From positions 1-58,750 of the forward strand of contig NZ_JAJGBK010000027.1 in the NCBI RefSeq assembly GCF_020696975.1: a stretch of DNA of 58,750 bases. The letters are read 5' to 3'. Position numbers and translations under genes: made by a program. The notes under the pieces were generated by a model. That model did not search any database, had not been told where the DNA came from, and was given only the letters and a program-made list of their open reading frames with translations. Source of the stretch: Methanoculleus sp. (GTDB taxonomy: Archaea > Halobacteriota > Methanomicrobia > Methanomicrobiales > Methanoculleaceae). Shown one piece after another: positions 8,801-18,452 of this stretch. How positions within the stretch are numbered: the first letter of the stretch is position 1; each line of letters opens with the position of its first letter.

Positions 8801-9042
8801 GAGAGAGACTTGCACTCAGCAGGCCGACGGAGGCCTCTTCAGGGAAGACAGGGTCCTGGCGGACGTTCCGGCCCGTGGTGGATAAGGAGACGTGCAACGC
8901 CTGCGGGCTCTGCGCCCAGTACTGCCCGGACGGGGTCATCGACGAAGAACTCAACATCGACCTCGTCTACTGCAAGGGATGCGGCATCTGCTCAAACGAG
9001 TGCCCGAAAAGGGCCATCGCTATGGTCCGCGAGGAACGCTGA
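8797..9042 (+). CDS. porD: Pyruvate:ferredoxin oxidoreductase delta subunit, 2[4Fe-4S] ferredoxin
   Basis: An 81-residue ferredoxin-type subunit with two cluster motifs, CNACGLCAQYCP and CKGCGICSNECP, each followed by the usual proline. It passes electrons between the PorAB core and soluble ferredoxin. Its ATG overlaps the porG stop. The last 23 bases are overlapped on the opposite strand by the end of a decayed zinc-ribbon gene, a convergent arrangement. Confidence 0.93.
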   Translation: MRERLALSRPTEASSGKTGSWRTFRPVVDKETCNACGLCAQYCPDGVIDEELNIDLVYCKGCGICSNECPKRAIAMVREER

Positions 9043-9409
9043 CGTCGTCGATGGGGCAGGTTGCCATATACTCAAGATTGAACCGGTAAAAATGCGTATA
9101 GCCGCAGTTGCGGCACCGGGTCGTGAAGTGGCTGCACTCGATCGCGAGGTCGTGCGAGCCCGCGACCCCACACTTTTTGCACCGGCCGTCGGCCTCAATT
9201 GTCCAGACGTCGTAGCACCCGATCGGGGTGCAGGCTCCGGGTATCCGGCTGTTCTCAAACCGCGGGAGAAAGATCCGGGCGGCCCCGCAGGCGGATCAGA
9301 CCACCTGCGCCTGCGCCGATACCGCTTTTATGACCTGATCGACCTCCTCACCGCAGTGATAGCAGCGGGTCCGGTGCACGAAGGTTCGGTAGAACCTGAG
9401 TGTGAGCAC
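9020..9409 (-). pseudogene. Cysteine-rich zinc-ribbon protein interrupted by an in-frame UGA
   Basis: On the minus strand one frame encodes a clear multi-zinc-ribbon protein: RCYHCGEE, SACGAARIFLPRF, GRCKKCGVAGSHD, TRCRNCGY and ATCPIDD, ending at a TAG at 9020-9022. A single TGA at 9296-9298 interrupts it. The UGA stands exactly where the first Cys of a CSAC pair would be expected (VV-stop-SACGA), so a TGC or TGT to TGA change is the simplest history. A GTG at 9407-9409 is the best start I can see but has no convincing ribosome site, and the downstream half has no start codon of its own. Function unknown; the cysteine spacing suggests two zinc sites. Confidence 0.6.
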
Positions 9410-9532
9410 CGCAAGGTGCGATTCCGGGTGAAGATGAACCGCTCGCTCATGTATGGGACCTCAACCCCACCAGATAAAACCTCTGCGGAGAGGGCTGGCC
9501 GTAATCAGCCAGGTGCCGAGCCCGGGGGTAAA

Positions 9533-9543
9533 CGTTATATAGC
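9533..9543 (+). promoter_or_regulatory. TATA box of hsp20
   Basis: CGTTATATAGC lies 48 bases before the Hsp20 ATG. Transcription from about 9563 would leave a short leader carrying the GGAGG at 9570-9574. Confidence 0.55.
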
Positions 9544-9580
9544 ACACCCGCACTCCTGTTGCCGTCACGGAGGTAATGAG

Positions 9581-9883
9581 ATGGCAGCATTGAGAGTCGC
9601 ACCCTATGTCTGTGCTTACTCAGACGAGAACGAGGAGAACCTTCACATCGAGATCGAACTCCCGGGCGTCGATAAGAAGGATATCACATTCAAGATGCAG
9701 GAAACGAGTTTCTCGGTCGACGCGTCCCGCGGCGACGTCCGCTACGTCGGGACCTACGCGATCGGCTGCCCCGTCGATCCCAACGCAGCGAAGGCGACGT
9801 TCAGAAACGGTCTTTTAGCCGTGGACGTCCCCTATGTCCAGCCGGTCGCAGAGGAGACAAAGGAGATCCCCATCGCGGAGTGA
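9581..9883 (+). CDS. Small heat-shock protein, Hsp20/alpha-crystallin family
   Basis: A compact 100-residue protein with an alpha-crystallin domain: IEIELPGVDKKDITF, a beta-rich middle, and the C-terminal ATFRNGLLAVDVPY strand, which matches the A-x-x-x-NGVL-x-V signature. It should act as an ATP-independent holdase. It lacks the long N-terminal arm of many Hsp20 proteins. The start at 9581 is preceded by GGAGG and a TATA box, so it appears to be a single-gene unit. The upstream ORF extension to 8810 runs through porD in another frame and is not real. Confidence 0.85.
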   Translation: MAALRVAPYVCAYSDENEENLHIEIELPGVDKKDITFKMQETSFSVDASRGDVRYVGTYAIGCPVDPNAAKATFRNGLLAVDVPYVQPVAEETKEIPIAE

Positions 9884-10077
9884 GGAGGCCTGCGGCCGAG
9901 ATCTCCTCTTTTTGTCCGGCAGGACGCACGCAGTTCCAGAACCCGGGGGAACGGGGTCGCGTGGGCCCCCGCCCCCCGGCACGCACTTCCCCGGCGATGA
10001 GGGCGGGCGATCCCGTGCAAAGCGCCATTTCCACCGGGATGGGTCATCTTTATTAGCCTGCATCCGCACGTCAGGGT

Positions 10078-12243
10078 ATGAACCCGGCACGCGGACATGA
10101 CCCGGAGACGCCAGAGGCACCGGTGCGGGAGGAAACACCGCCGAACCGGTTGATCCACGAAAAGAGTCCATACCTGCTCCAGCACGCCCATAACCCCGTC
10201 GACTGGTATCCCTGGGGTGAAGAGGCCTTCTCGCGGGCTCGGGAGGAGGGAAGACCGATCTTCCTCTCGATCGGCTACTCGGCCTGCCACTGGTGCCATG
10301 TCATGGAAGAGGAGTCGTTTGCAGACCCGCAGGTCGCGAAACTCTTAAACGACGTCTTCGTCTGCATCAAGGTGGACCGCGAGGAACGGCCGGATATCGA
10401 CCAGATCTACATGGCAGCCGCCCACGTGCTGACCGGGGCAGGGGGGTGGCCGCTCACCATCTTCATGACCCCCGACAAAAAGCCGTTCTTTGCGGCGAGT
10501 TATATACCGAAAGAGAGCCGGTACGGGATGACCGGCCTTCTCGACCTCATCCCGCGGATCAGCAAGGTCTGGCAGAGCCAGCGCCGGGACCTCGATGCCG
10601 CCGGCGACCAGGTGCTGAATGCGCTGCGAAACGCGGCCCAGACCCCTGCGGCGGAGAGCGACCTCACCGAGGCAACCCTTGATGAGGCCTACGAGACCTT
10701 CTTTCGGGCCTTCGACGGTGAGAACGGCGGGTTCGGGGACGCCCCAAAGTTCCCGACCCCGCACAACCTGGTATTCCTCCTCCGCTACGGTTACCGGACC
10801 GGGAAGCCGCCGGCATACCGGATGGTCGAGAAGACGCTGCATTCGATGCGGCGGGGCGGGATCTTCGACCATATCGGCTACGGGTTCCACCGCTACTCGA
10901 CGGACGCGGAGTGGTTCGTCCCGCACTTTGAGAAGATGCTCTACGACCAGGCGCTCCTTGTTATGGCGTATTCGGAGGCCTATCTTGCGACCGGGAGGGA
11001 GGAGTTTGCCCGGACCGCCCGGGAGACGATCGCCTATGTCCTGCGGGAGATGACCGATCCCGCCGGCGGCTTCTACTCGGCGGAGGACGCGGACAGCGAG
11101 GGGGAGGAGGGGAAGTTCTACCTCTGGACGAAGGACGAGATCCTCAAGGTCCTCGGGGAGGGGGACGGGGAGCGGTTCTCGCGGATCTTCGGCGTCACCG
11201 AGCCGGGCAACTACCGCGAACAGCCCGGTGGGATGAAGACCGGCAAGAACATCCTCCGTCTGCGCCGCCCGCTGGTCTCCTGGGCCCACGAGTTCTCGAC
11301 GACCGAAGAGGACCTCGCGTGGTTCGTGGAGGGCGCCCGGCAGAGGCTCTTTGCGGCCCGGGAGAGGCGGGTCCGCCCGGCAAAGGACGACAAGATCCTG
11401 ACCGACTGGAACGCCCTCATGATCGCCGCCCTCGCGAAGGCGGCCCGGGCCTTCGATGACCCGGGTTACCTGGCGGCGGCAGAGAAGGCGACCGCGTTCG
11501 TCCTCAAAAACCTCCGCGGCCCCGACGGGCGGCTCCTCCACCGCTACCGGAACGGGGAGGCCGGGCTCGCCGCGACCCTGGACGACTACGCGTTCATGCT
11601 CTGGGCGCTCATCGAGGTCTACCAGGCGTCCTTCTCCCCCGGCCACCTTGCGACCGCCACCGAACTCTCCCGCGATCTTATCGCCCACTACCAGGACCAC
11701 GAGCGGGGAGGGTTCTACTTCACCCCGGACGACGCCGACGCTCCTGTCCGGCAGAAACCCATCTACGACGGGGCGATCCCCTCCGGCAACAGCGTGGCGA
11801 TGCAGAGCCTCTTTGCCCTCGGCCGGGTGACGGCGAACCTCGAGTTCGAGGAGATAGCCGACCGGATGAAGTTCACCTTCGCCGACACCGTCCGCAAGGC
11901 CCCGACGGCCCACGCCCAGTTCCTCGCCGGCTTTGAGTTCATGCTGGGGCCGAACTTCGAGGTGATCGTCACCGGACCCACGGACGGAGAGGATACGACC
12001 GCGATGGTCCGCGCCATCCGGTCGCACTACAACCCCGATGTCCTCGTCATCTTCCGCCCCTCCGAGGAGGAGAGCCCGGAGATCACGGAGATCTCCAGGT
12101 TTACCCGGGATATCGTGATGATCGAGGAGAAGGCGACGGCATACGTCTGCACCAACTACGCCTGCGACATCCCGACGACCGATATCGATGAGATGCTGCG
12201 GCTCATGGGGTCGAGGGAGCGGTCGCCGGAACCGATCGTCTGA
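10078..12243 (+). CDS. Thioredoxin-fold DUF255 protein (YyaL/spermatogenesis-associated 20 family)
   Basis: A 721-residue protein of the widespread YyaL family. The N-terminal thioredoxin-like domain (about residues 20-180) holds [21 protein letters not shown] and the CxxC site SACHWCHVM; the rest is an (alpha/alpha)6 glycosidase-like barrel with blocks such as [16 protein letters not shown] and [12 protein letters not shown]. The family is highly conserved but its biochemical role is not established. It is followed 19 bases later by an OsmC protein, so the pair may act in thiol or oxidative-stress handling; that is inference from context. Confidence 0.88.
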   Translation: MNPARGHDPETPEAPVREETPPNRLIHEKSPYLLQHAHNPVDWYPWGEEAFSRAREEGRPIFLSIGYSACHWCHVMEEESFADPQVAKLLNDVFVCIKVDREERPDIDQIYMAAAHVLTGAGGWPLTIFMTPDKKPFFAASYIPKESRYGMTGLLDLIPRISKVWQSQRRDLDAAGDQVLNALRNAAQTPAAESDLTEATLDEAYETFFRAFDGENGGFGDAPKFPTPHNLVFLLRYGYRTGKPPAYRMVEKTLHSMRRGGIFDHIGYGFHRYSTDAEWFVPHFEKMLYDQALLVMAYSEAYLATGREEFARTARETIAYVLREMTDPAGGFYSAEDADSEGEEGKFYLWTKDEILKVLGEGDGERFSRIFGVTEPGNYREQPGGMKTGKNILRLRRPLVSWAHEFSTTEEDLAWFVEGARQRLFAARERRVRPAKDDKILTDWNALMIAALAKAARAFDDPGYLAAAEKATAFVLKNLRGPDGRLLHRYRNGEAGLAATLDDYAFMLWALIEVYQASFSPGHLATATELSRDLIAHYQDHERGGFYFTPDDADAPVRQKPIYDGAIPSGNSVAMQSLFALGRVTANLEFEEIADRMKFTFADTVRKAPTAHAQFLAGFEFMLGPNFEVIVTGPTDGEDTTAMVRAIRSHYNPDVLVIFRPSEEESPEITEISRFTRDIVMIEEKATAYVCTNYACDIPTTDIDEMLRLMGSRERSPEPIV

Positions 12244-12262
12244 GGGCGGGGGGGACCCACGC

Positions 12263-12796
12263 ATGATGAAGAACGGTGTCGATATGGAGAGGGTGAACGC
12301 CCTCGTCAGGGGGATGCGGGAGGAGCCGGCGGTGGGCGAAAGAACCCTCTCCGCTCTCACGAGCTGGAACGGGGGTGCGCACACCACGACGATCGTCCGG
12401 AACTTCGCCGTCCCGGCGGATGAGCCGGCCGCCCTCGGCGGGACCGACCGGGGTCCGAGCCCGACGGAACTGATGCTGACGGGGCTTTCGGCCTGCATCG
12501 CGGTCGGTATCGCCTACAGCGCCGCCGAGGACGGGATCGAGGTCAACCTGATCGAGATCGATGTTGCGGGCGACCTCGATCTCGGCGGGTTCTTTGAAAC
12601 CGGCGACACCCGGCCGGGCCTCGACGAGATCCGCCTGACCGTCCGGGTGGATGCCGACGCACCGCGGGAGAAGATCGAGGAACTCGTGGACCACGGTTAC
12701 CGGCGCTCGCCGGTCGCGGCCTCGCTTGCAGAGAGGATCCCGATCCGGATCTGTATCGGGTGGGAGGAGGCGGGGGGAGCCCGGGACACGCCGTGA
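12263..12796 (+). CDS. OsmC-family peroxiredoxin-like protein
   Basis: A 177-residue OsmC/YhfA-type protein. GPSPTELMLTGLSACIAV carries the first redox cysteine of the family. At the second position RRSPVAASLA is seen where classical OsmC has a second cysteine in a C/S-P-V motif, so it may be a one-cysteine YhfA-like member and not a canonical peroxidase. An in-frame start at 12188 would lie inside the upstream gene; ATG 12263 follows a G-rich site. It is probably co-transcribed with the DUF255 gene. Confidence 0.82.
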   Translation: MMKNGVDMERVNALVRGMREEPAVGERTLSALTSWNGGAHTTTIVRNFAVPADEPAALGGTDRGPSPTELMLTGLSACIAVGIAYSAAEDGIEVNLIEIDVAGDLDLGGFFETGDTRPGLDEIRLTVRVDADAPREKIEELVDHGYRRSPVAASLAERIPIRICIGWEEAGGARDTP

Positions 12797-13085
12797 GATG
12801 GTGAAGCGGCATCGGCGAATTCGCCCGGGGCGACCGGTCGCCGGCAGGAGTTTCACTTTCACTGCATCCCATGTTATCGATGACACGATGGAGGCGGGTC
12901 CGGTTCGGCTGCAGGAACCGGAAATGTAACCAGCGTGTGGAGGTATCTGACGTTTGATAATCCGGGCGATCTCTGTCCTGCTTTCATCCCCACATTCAGA
13001 AAGGGTTATCTTTGAGTACCTGTAACATGGACGCATAAAGACTTGTTTTCCGGTATAGCGGTAGTTTCAGGGTCGAGGTGAGGAG

Positions 13086-14102
13086 ATGCGCAAGCAGAAG
13101 TTGATCAATGCGTTGCTGTATGCGGTAGAGCACGGCGACCGCATTGGCCGGACGAAACTCCTGAAGTTCATCTTCTTTGTGGATCTCATCTACTACAACC
13201 AGCGGGGAACGACACTCTGCGGGACGACCTACATTCGCATGCCGAAGGGGCCTGCCGAGGCTGCGGCGTTCCAGTTGACGTCCGAATCGAACGCATACTT
13301 CGACGTGAAGGCGCCGACAGCAGATGCGCGTACGGGCAGGAGAGCGCCGGGCGGTTCGTTCCGAAGGAGCACCTACGAGTCGTACGAATACAGGCCCAGG
13401 AGCAAGGCAGACCTCACGATCTTTACGCCCTACGAGCGAGTCCTCCTCTGGTCGGTGCTCCAGTGGATGAAGTTCAAGAAAGTGGATCAGATCAGTGACA
13501 TCTCCCACTACTTCCGCCTCTGGAAGGAGTTTTCAGATGGAGAAGATATCCCTCTCGAATACTTCCGGTTGAACCGCCGCGAGAGAATGTATCTGGAACA
13601 GTCCGGCCTGCATGCTGACGGCTTCGAGCGCGCGTTCTGCACGGAAATCCTCCCTCTCTCCACGGAGGTTGCCGGTGCGCTCCATCCTCTGAATCCAGAG
13701 CGGATTGCCGCCGTCGAGGAGGTTCTGGATAGGTTCATTGCGGCATACCCGTTGCCCGACCTTGAGATCTTCTACGACGCATACCTGGCGTGGGACGACG
13801 CCTACCGCTCGATGCTCCGCCACAACCCATCACGCGCCCCCGGACTTGCAGCCGAAGGCTGCGATGCCCTCTGTCTCGTCTCGCATGTCGTCGCGACGCA
13901 TATGGTCCCGGCCGTGTACCGAGAGGAGCAACTGCAGGAGTTCTGCGACACTGCGGAGCGGCGCTTCAACGCCGAGCGGGACGCGATCACCCGCGATAGC
14001 CCCCCACCGGATTGCGACGGCGAGGTCCTGGCTCTTGTCGATATGGCAATGCGTATCTCTCGTGATCTCGCGTGCAGCGAGTCTCCGGCAGGGAGGAGGT
14101 AA
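13086..14102 (+). CDS. Panacea/SocA-like (DUF4065) protein, putative antitoxin
   Basis: A 338-residue protein whose first about 150 residues resemble the Panacea/DUF4065 domain: RKQKLINALLYAVEHG, RTKLLKFIFFVDLIYYNQ, TYIRMPKGPAEAAAF and the TPYERVLLWSVLQWM helix. Panacea domains are known as promiscuous antitoxins that neutralise diverse toxins. The following about 180 residues form a helical extension not usual for the small SocA-type proteins. GAGGTGAGGAG precedes the ATG, and a TATA-like GGTATAGC lies upstream. The next gene begins one base after the stop and encodes a PIN nuclease, so the two look like a coupled toxin-antitoxin operon. Confidence 0.7.
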   Translation: MRKQKLINALLYAVEHGDRIGRTKLLKFIFFVDLIYYNQRGTTLCGTTYIRMPKGPAEAAAFQLTSESNAYFDVKAPTADARTGRRAPGGSFRRSTYESYEYRPRSKADLTIFTPYERVLLWSVLQWMKFKKVDQISDISHYFRLWKEFSDGEDIPLEYFRLNRRERMYLEQSGLHADGFERAFCTEILPLSTEVAGALHPLNPERIAAVEEVLDRFIAAYPLPDLEIFYDAYLAWDDAYRSMLRHNPSRAPGLAAEGCDALCLVSHVVATHMVPAVYREEQLQEFCDTAERRFNAERDAITRDSPPPDCDGEVLALVDMAMRISRDLACSESPAGRR

Positions 14103-14103
14103 C

Positions 14104-14763
14104 CTGCCCTATTTCCTCGACAGTAACGTCCTTATCGGGTATTATTTTCATGTTGCCGATACCTGGGGCACCGAGGCCGCAGACGTCTTCGACGACCCGG
14201 AGCCGAACCATTCCAGCACAGGGGTCTGGGCCGAGTGTTTCGGGGACGGGACGGGAGGACGGTGCCACACCGTCCAGCAGAATCTCGTCCGCGAGTTCCG
14301 GCGGGCGGTTGCACACCTGAAGCGAGACGGGTCGGCGGAGAGCCTCCTCGCCGAGGCCGGAGCCCGGGAATGGAAGATCATCCCGCTTCTCCTGGATGTT
14401 GCCGGACTCTGCCGCGAGCAGCCGGGAGCGGCTCTCAAGACACTTATTTCGGTGAAAGAGCAATACGAAGAACTCTGCCGCCGGCGGCGTTCCGTCCTCG
14501 AGGACCGGAAGATGCTGGCACTCCACGCACGAACGGAACCCTACCGCGAGATCTGGGAGCGGTTCAGCGCGGCCATCGATGACTACGCCGACTGCGAGGT
14601 GCTCCTCGACGCCCACCATGTCGCCATAGCGATCGACGGCATGGTGCTCTACACCGGGGACTACCGCCACATTGTCGCCAACCGGGATCTCATTCTTTCG
14701 GAGACCAGCCTCCACGATGTCCGGTACCTGGGTGACCGGACGGGCGGGGGGTCGGCGGTGTGA
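14104..14763 (+). CDS. PIN-domain nuclease, putative toxin, apparent CTG start
   Basis: A 219-residue PIN-like protein. PYFLDSNVLIGYYF at the very N terminus gives the first acidic residue, WAECF supplies a candidate second, and VLLDAHHVAIAI plus LYTGDYRHIVAN supply the C-terminal acidic residues of a PIN active site. It is longer than typical VapC (about 130-150 residues) because of a helical middle. No ATG, GTG or TTG lies near the natural N terminus; CTG at 14104 directly follows GGAGGAGGT (14092-14100), giving MPYFLDSN. Translation is probably coupled to the Panacea-like gene, which ends one base earlier. Toxicity is inferred from fold and partner. Confidence 0.65.
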   Translation: MPYFLDSNVLIGYYFHVADTWGTEAADVFDDPEPNHSSTGVWAECFGDGTGGRCHTVQQNLVREFRRAVAHLKRDGSAESLLAEAGAREWKIIPLLLDVAGLCREQPGAALKTLISVKEQYEELCRRRRSVLEDRKMLALHARTEPYREIWERFSAAIDDYADCEVLLDAHHVAIAIDGMVLYTGDYRHIVANRDLILSETSLHDVRYLGDRTGGGSAV

Positions 14764-14902
14764 ATGAGCCTCTCGATCCGATTGCAGGCCTATCATCACT
14801 ATTTTACGAAAGCCTGTAATGCCCCGGAGTGACTCGCATGCACATCGACCGGTTCGGCCGTATTTGCATACGCTTATGGGTCCGTCACCGCCATAGTCAC
14901 CT

Positions 14903-15220
14903 ATGGCGCACTGGACGGTAACCCTGAAACGTGAGGGGGCCGCGATCATCGTCCGGGGCGAGGGCGACGACCCCCACGCTCCCGACAGGATCGACTACGA
15001 GGTTCGCGGCAGCCCCGGCGGGGTCTACCGGGCGTTGCTGGACCGGGTCGCGCTCGGGCCGTGGTCGTTTCTAGCCGACCGGATGAAGGATGAGTGCGAC
15101 CTCTACTGGATCGCCGACTGTGCCTATACGGAGGCATTGCTGCACCCCGGCTGGTCGGTGGAGACCGATCTTCCCCCGCTGCCGGAGCCGGAGGAACTCC
15201 CGGAGGATGCGGTCCCGTGA
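14903..15220 (+). CDS. Conserved hypothetical small protein
   Basis: A 105-residue acidic protein that I do not recognise. It has an N-terminal beta-rich part (HWTVTLKREGAAIIVRGEG), a middle helix (PGGVYRALLDRVALGPWSF) and a proline/glutamate-rich tail. Codon use matches the local GC-rich genes and a TATA-like ATTTGCATACG lies upstream, so it is likely real. It stands between the toxin-antitoxin pair and the restriction-modification gene; no function can be given. Confidence 0.5.
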   Translation: MAHWTVTLKREGAAIIVRGEGDDPHAPDRIDYEVRGSPGGVYRALLDRVALGPWSFLADRMKDECDLYWIADCAYTEALLHPGWSVETDLPPLPEPEELPEDAVP

Positions 15221-15341
15221 GGGAATGAGATCGGGGCAGCCGACCCCCGGCTGACAGCAGAATCCACATCCCGCTCCGGTGGAATAGAGGAATAAATGAA
15301 AAGACTTTTCGCGGGCTTCTTTCCATATTCCATTGATCGTC

Positions 15342-18300
15342 ATGCCCGCACCACCCGAAATCATCGATCTGGTCAAGCGGTTCGACCAGTACTATACGAA
15401 ATACACGTCTCCGTCCTACAACGAGTTCCAGGTCCGAAAGGAGTTCATCGACCCCTTCTTCGACGCCCTCGGCTGGGACGTGAACAACCGCTCAGGGCTT
15501 GATGAACGCTACAAGGACGTCATCCACGAGGATACCGTCAGGGTGGAGGCGTCCACCAAAGCGCCGGACTACTCGTTTCGGATCGGCGGCATGCGCAAGT
15601 TCTTCGTCGAGGCGAAGAAGCCCGCCGTGAACCTCAAGGAGAACCCGGAGCCTGCCTACCAGGTGCGGCGGTATGCCTGGAGTGCAAAACTGCCGGTCAG
15701 CCTGCTCACGGACTTCGAGGAGTTCATCATCTACGACTGCACGGCGAAACCATCGCCGACGGAGAAGGCGTCGGCAAAAAGGATCGGCTACTACCGGTAC
15801 ACCGATTACATCGAGAAATGGGACGAGATCGCGGCGATCTTCTCCAAGCATGGCATCCTGACCGGCGGGTATGACGACTACGTCGAGAGCCTGAAACTGA
15901 AGAAGGGCGGGAAGGGCACCGCCAGCATCGACGATGCGTTCCTCGCGGAGATCGAAGGGTGGCGGGACCTCCTCGCAAAGAACATCGCGCTCCGGAACAG
16001 GGACCTCTCGGTCCGGGAACTGAACGCGGCGGTCCAGAAGACGATCGACCGGATCATCTTCCTGCGGATCTGCGAGGACCGCGGGATCGAGGAGTACGGG
16101 CAACTGAAGCGGATCGCCGCTGGGAAGGATATCTACGAGCAGTTGAAGGGACTTTTCCGGTATGCCGACGATCGGTACAACTCCGGGCTGTTCCATTTCT
16201 CCGCGGAGACCGGCCGGGAAGACCCGGACAACCTGACGCTTTCGCTTTCCATCGACGACAAGGTGCTCAAGCAGATCATCGGCCACCTCTACTACCCGGA
16301 CTCGCCGTATGAGTTCTCGGTCTTCCCGGCGGATATTCTCGGGCAGGTCTACGAGCAGTTCCTGGGGAAGGTCATCCGCCTGACGGCCGGGCACCAGGCG
16401 AAGGTCGAGGAGAAGCCGGAGGTGAAGAAGGCTGGCGGAGTCTTCTACACGCCGACCTACATCGTGGAGTACATCGTGAAGCAGACGGTCGGGAACCTGG
16501 TCGAGGGGAAGGACCCGAAGGCGGTCGCCGGCCTCCGCGTCCTCGACCCGGCCTGCGGTTCGGGGTCGTTCCTCCTCGGCGCCTACCAGTACCTCCTCGA
16601 CTGGCATCTTGCGTGGTACATGGACAACCTGGTGCCGCTGCTTGCGGGCGGGAAGAAGATGACCGACCCGGCGGTGCTGGCACTCCTCCCGGTAAAGCCT
16701 GCGCCGGCAAAGAGCGGCCGGGGGAAGAAGAGGCGGGGGGACGAGTACATCCTCCCGGTCTACCAGGTGACCGATACCGACTGGCGGCTGACGACGGAGG
16801 AGAAGAAGCGGATCCTCTTAAACAACATCTACGGCGTGGACATCGACCCGCAGGCGGTGGAGGTGACGAAACTCTCGCTGCTCCTCAAGGTGCTCGAGGG
16901 CGAGAAGTCCGAGCGGATCGGAAAGCAGCTCACGATCACTGGCGAGCGGGTGCTCCCCTCGCTCCACGAGAACATCAAGTGCGGGAACTCGCTCGTCGGC
17001 CCCGACATCTACAACGACGTGCAGGTGACCCTCGACGACGACGAGGAGACGATCTTCCGGATCAACGCCTTCGACTGGGACCGGGCGTTCCCGGCCATCA
17101 TGCAGGCGGGCGGGTTCGACGCGGTGATCGGGAACCCGCCGTATGTGCGTCAGGAGATCCTCGGCCGGGAGTTCAAGGACTACGCGAAGGAGCACTACGC
17201 GGTCTACCACGGGGTCGCCGACCTCTACACCTACTTCATCGAGAAGGGAGTCTCGCTCCTCCGGCCGGGCGGGCAGTTCGCCTACATCGTGGCGAACAAG
17301 TGGATGCGGGCGAACTACGGGAAGCCGCTCCGGGCGTGGCTGAAGGAGAAGCGGATCGAGGAGATCGTGGACTTCGGGGATCTGCCGGTGTTTCAGAACG
17401 CGACGACGTATCCGTGCATCGTGCGGGTGTTAACGGGTGAGCCACGTTCAAGTTTCCAAGCGGCAAATGTCGATTCGCTTGATTTCAGCGATCTCATGCA
17501 GTATGTAAGTGAGAAGCGTTTCCCAGTGATCCTGCGTACATTGGAAGATTCAGGCTGGTCACTCATCGACGCAAAATCTCGCGACATAATAAATAAACTT
17601 CAAGCGGTCGGGGTTTCACTTGCAGATTACATTCACGGGAAAATCTACTGGGGAGTGAAAACTGGCCTCAACAAAGCATTTGTCATCGATGGAAGTACAA
17701 AACAGCGCTTGATTGGTGAAGATCCAGGAAGCGCTCTGTTCATCAAGCCGTATCTCGCTGGAAAAGAAATTAAGCGCTATAGTCCACTCAAAAATTCGCA
17801 GTTCTTGATTTTATTCGAAAAAGGCTGGACGAATCTTAATTCCGAGGGATACCGGAATAAATGGCTCTGGTTAAAAGAAAATGTGCCCGCGATCGCCAAC
17901 TACCTGGAGCCTTATGCAAAGGAGGCAGAGAAGCGCTATGACAAAGGTGACTACTGGTGGGAACTCCGCGCTTGTGAGTATTATGACGTATTCGAAAAGC
18001 CAAAGATACTCTATCCCGAAATTTGCCAGAAACCGGAATTTACTGTAGATGTCGGATGTCTCTATCCAAACAACAAGTGTTTCGCAATTCCTGGTGATGA
18101 TAAGTACTTGTTAGGTATACTCAACAGCAAGCTCACCGCATTCCTTTTCGAAGTTTTACTTCCTAAACTACGAGGGGGGTTCTTTATGCCGGCGGCAGTC
18201 GTCGTTCAGACCTTCCCCATCCGCACCATCGACTTCTCCGACCCCGCCGACGCCGCCCGCCACGATCGCATGGTCGCCCTCGTCGAGAAGATGCTCGACC

Positions 18301-18452
18301 TGAATAAACGTCTCGCGGCGGCGAAGGTCTCGCACGAGAAAGAGGTGCTCGCCGGGATGCTCGACGCGACCGACCGGCAGATCGATAGGCTGGTGTATGA
18401 GTTGTACGGGCTCACGGAGGAGGAGATCGCGGTTGTGGAGGGGGTTGTGTGA
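15342..18452 (+). CDS. Single-chain restriction-modification enzyme (Type IIG-like, Eco57I-type methylase)
   Basis: A 1036-residue fusion of nuclease and N6-adenine methyltransferase. The N-terminal domain has a PD-(D/E)XK-like core (KAPDYSFRIGG then FFVEAKKP, about residues 70-90). The methylase has GGVFYTPTYIVEYI, motif I LDPACGSGSFLLG (about 402-414), GVDIDPQAVEVTKLSL and catalytic IGNPPYVR (about 595). The C-terminal target-recognition region (about residues 700-945, bases 17440-18180) is much richer in A and T than the rest, then GC-rich sequence resumes, so this segment was probably exchanged. The ATG at 15342 was chosen over a TTG at 15333. The stop overlaps the HNH gene start, so both are expressed together. 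Confidence 0.85.
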   Translation: MPAPPEIIDLVKRFDQYYTKYTSPSYNEFQVRKEFIDPFFDALGWDVNNRSGLDERYKDVIHEDTVRVEASTKAPDYSFRIGGMRKFFVEAKKPAVNLKENPEPAYQVRRYAWSAKLPVSLLTDFEEFIIYDCTAKPSPTEKASAKRIGYYRYTDYIEKWDEIAAIFSKHGILTGGYDDYVESLKLKKGGKGTASIDDAFLAEIEGWRDLLAKNIALRNRDLSVRELNAAVQKTIDRIIFLRICEDRGIEEYGQLKRIAAGKDIYEQLKGLFRYADDRYNSGLFHFSAETGREDPDNLTLSLSIDDKVLKQIIGHLYYPDSPYEFSVFPADILGQVYEQFLGKVIRLTAGHQAKVEEKPEVKKAGGVFYTPTYIVEYIVKQTVGNLVEGKDPKAVAGLRVLDPACGSGSFLLGAYQYLLDWHLAWYMDNLVPLLAGGKKMTDPAVLALLPVKPAPAKSGRGKKRRGDEYILPVYQVTDTDWRLTTEEKKRILLNNIYGVDIDPQAVEVTKLSLLLKVLEGEKSERIGKQLTITGERVLPSLHENIKCGNSLVGPDIYNDVQVTLDDDEETIFRINAFDWDRAFPAIMQAGGFDAVIGNPPYVRQEILGREFKDYAKEHYAVYHGVADLYTYFIEKGVSLLRPGGQFAYIVANKWMRANYGKPLRAWLKEKRIEEIVDFGDLPVFQNATTYPCIVRVLTGEPRSSFQAANVDSLDFSDLMQYVSEKRFPVILRTLEDSGWSLIDAKSRDIINKLQAVGVSLADYIHGKIYWGVKTGLNKAFVIDGSTKQRLIGEDPGSALFIKPYLAGKEIKRYSPLKNSQFLILFEKGWTNLNSEGYRNKWLWLKENVPAIANYLEPYAKEAEKRYDKGDYWWELRACEYYDVFEKPKILYPEICQKPEFTVDVGCLYPNNKCFAIPGDDKYLLGILNSKLTAFLFEVLLPKLRGGFFMPAAVVVQTFPIRTIDFSDPADAARHDRMVALVEKMLDLNKRLAAAKVSHEKEVLAGMLDATDRQIDRLVYELYGLTEEEIAVVEGVV

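Noticed and set aside
9296-9298. Selenocysteine UGA in the zinc-ribbon gene
   Set aside because: The UGA replaces a zinc-type Cys, there is no visible SECIS-like hairpin, and the known selenoprotein-making archaea do not include this group as far as I know; a nonsense mutation is simpler. Kept as a testable point.
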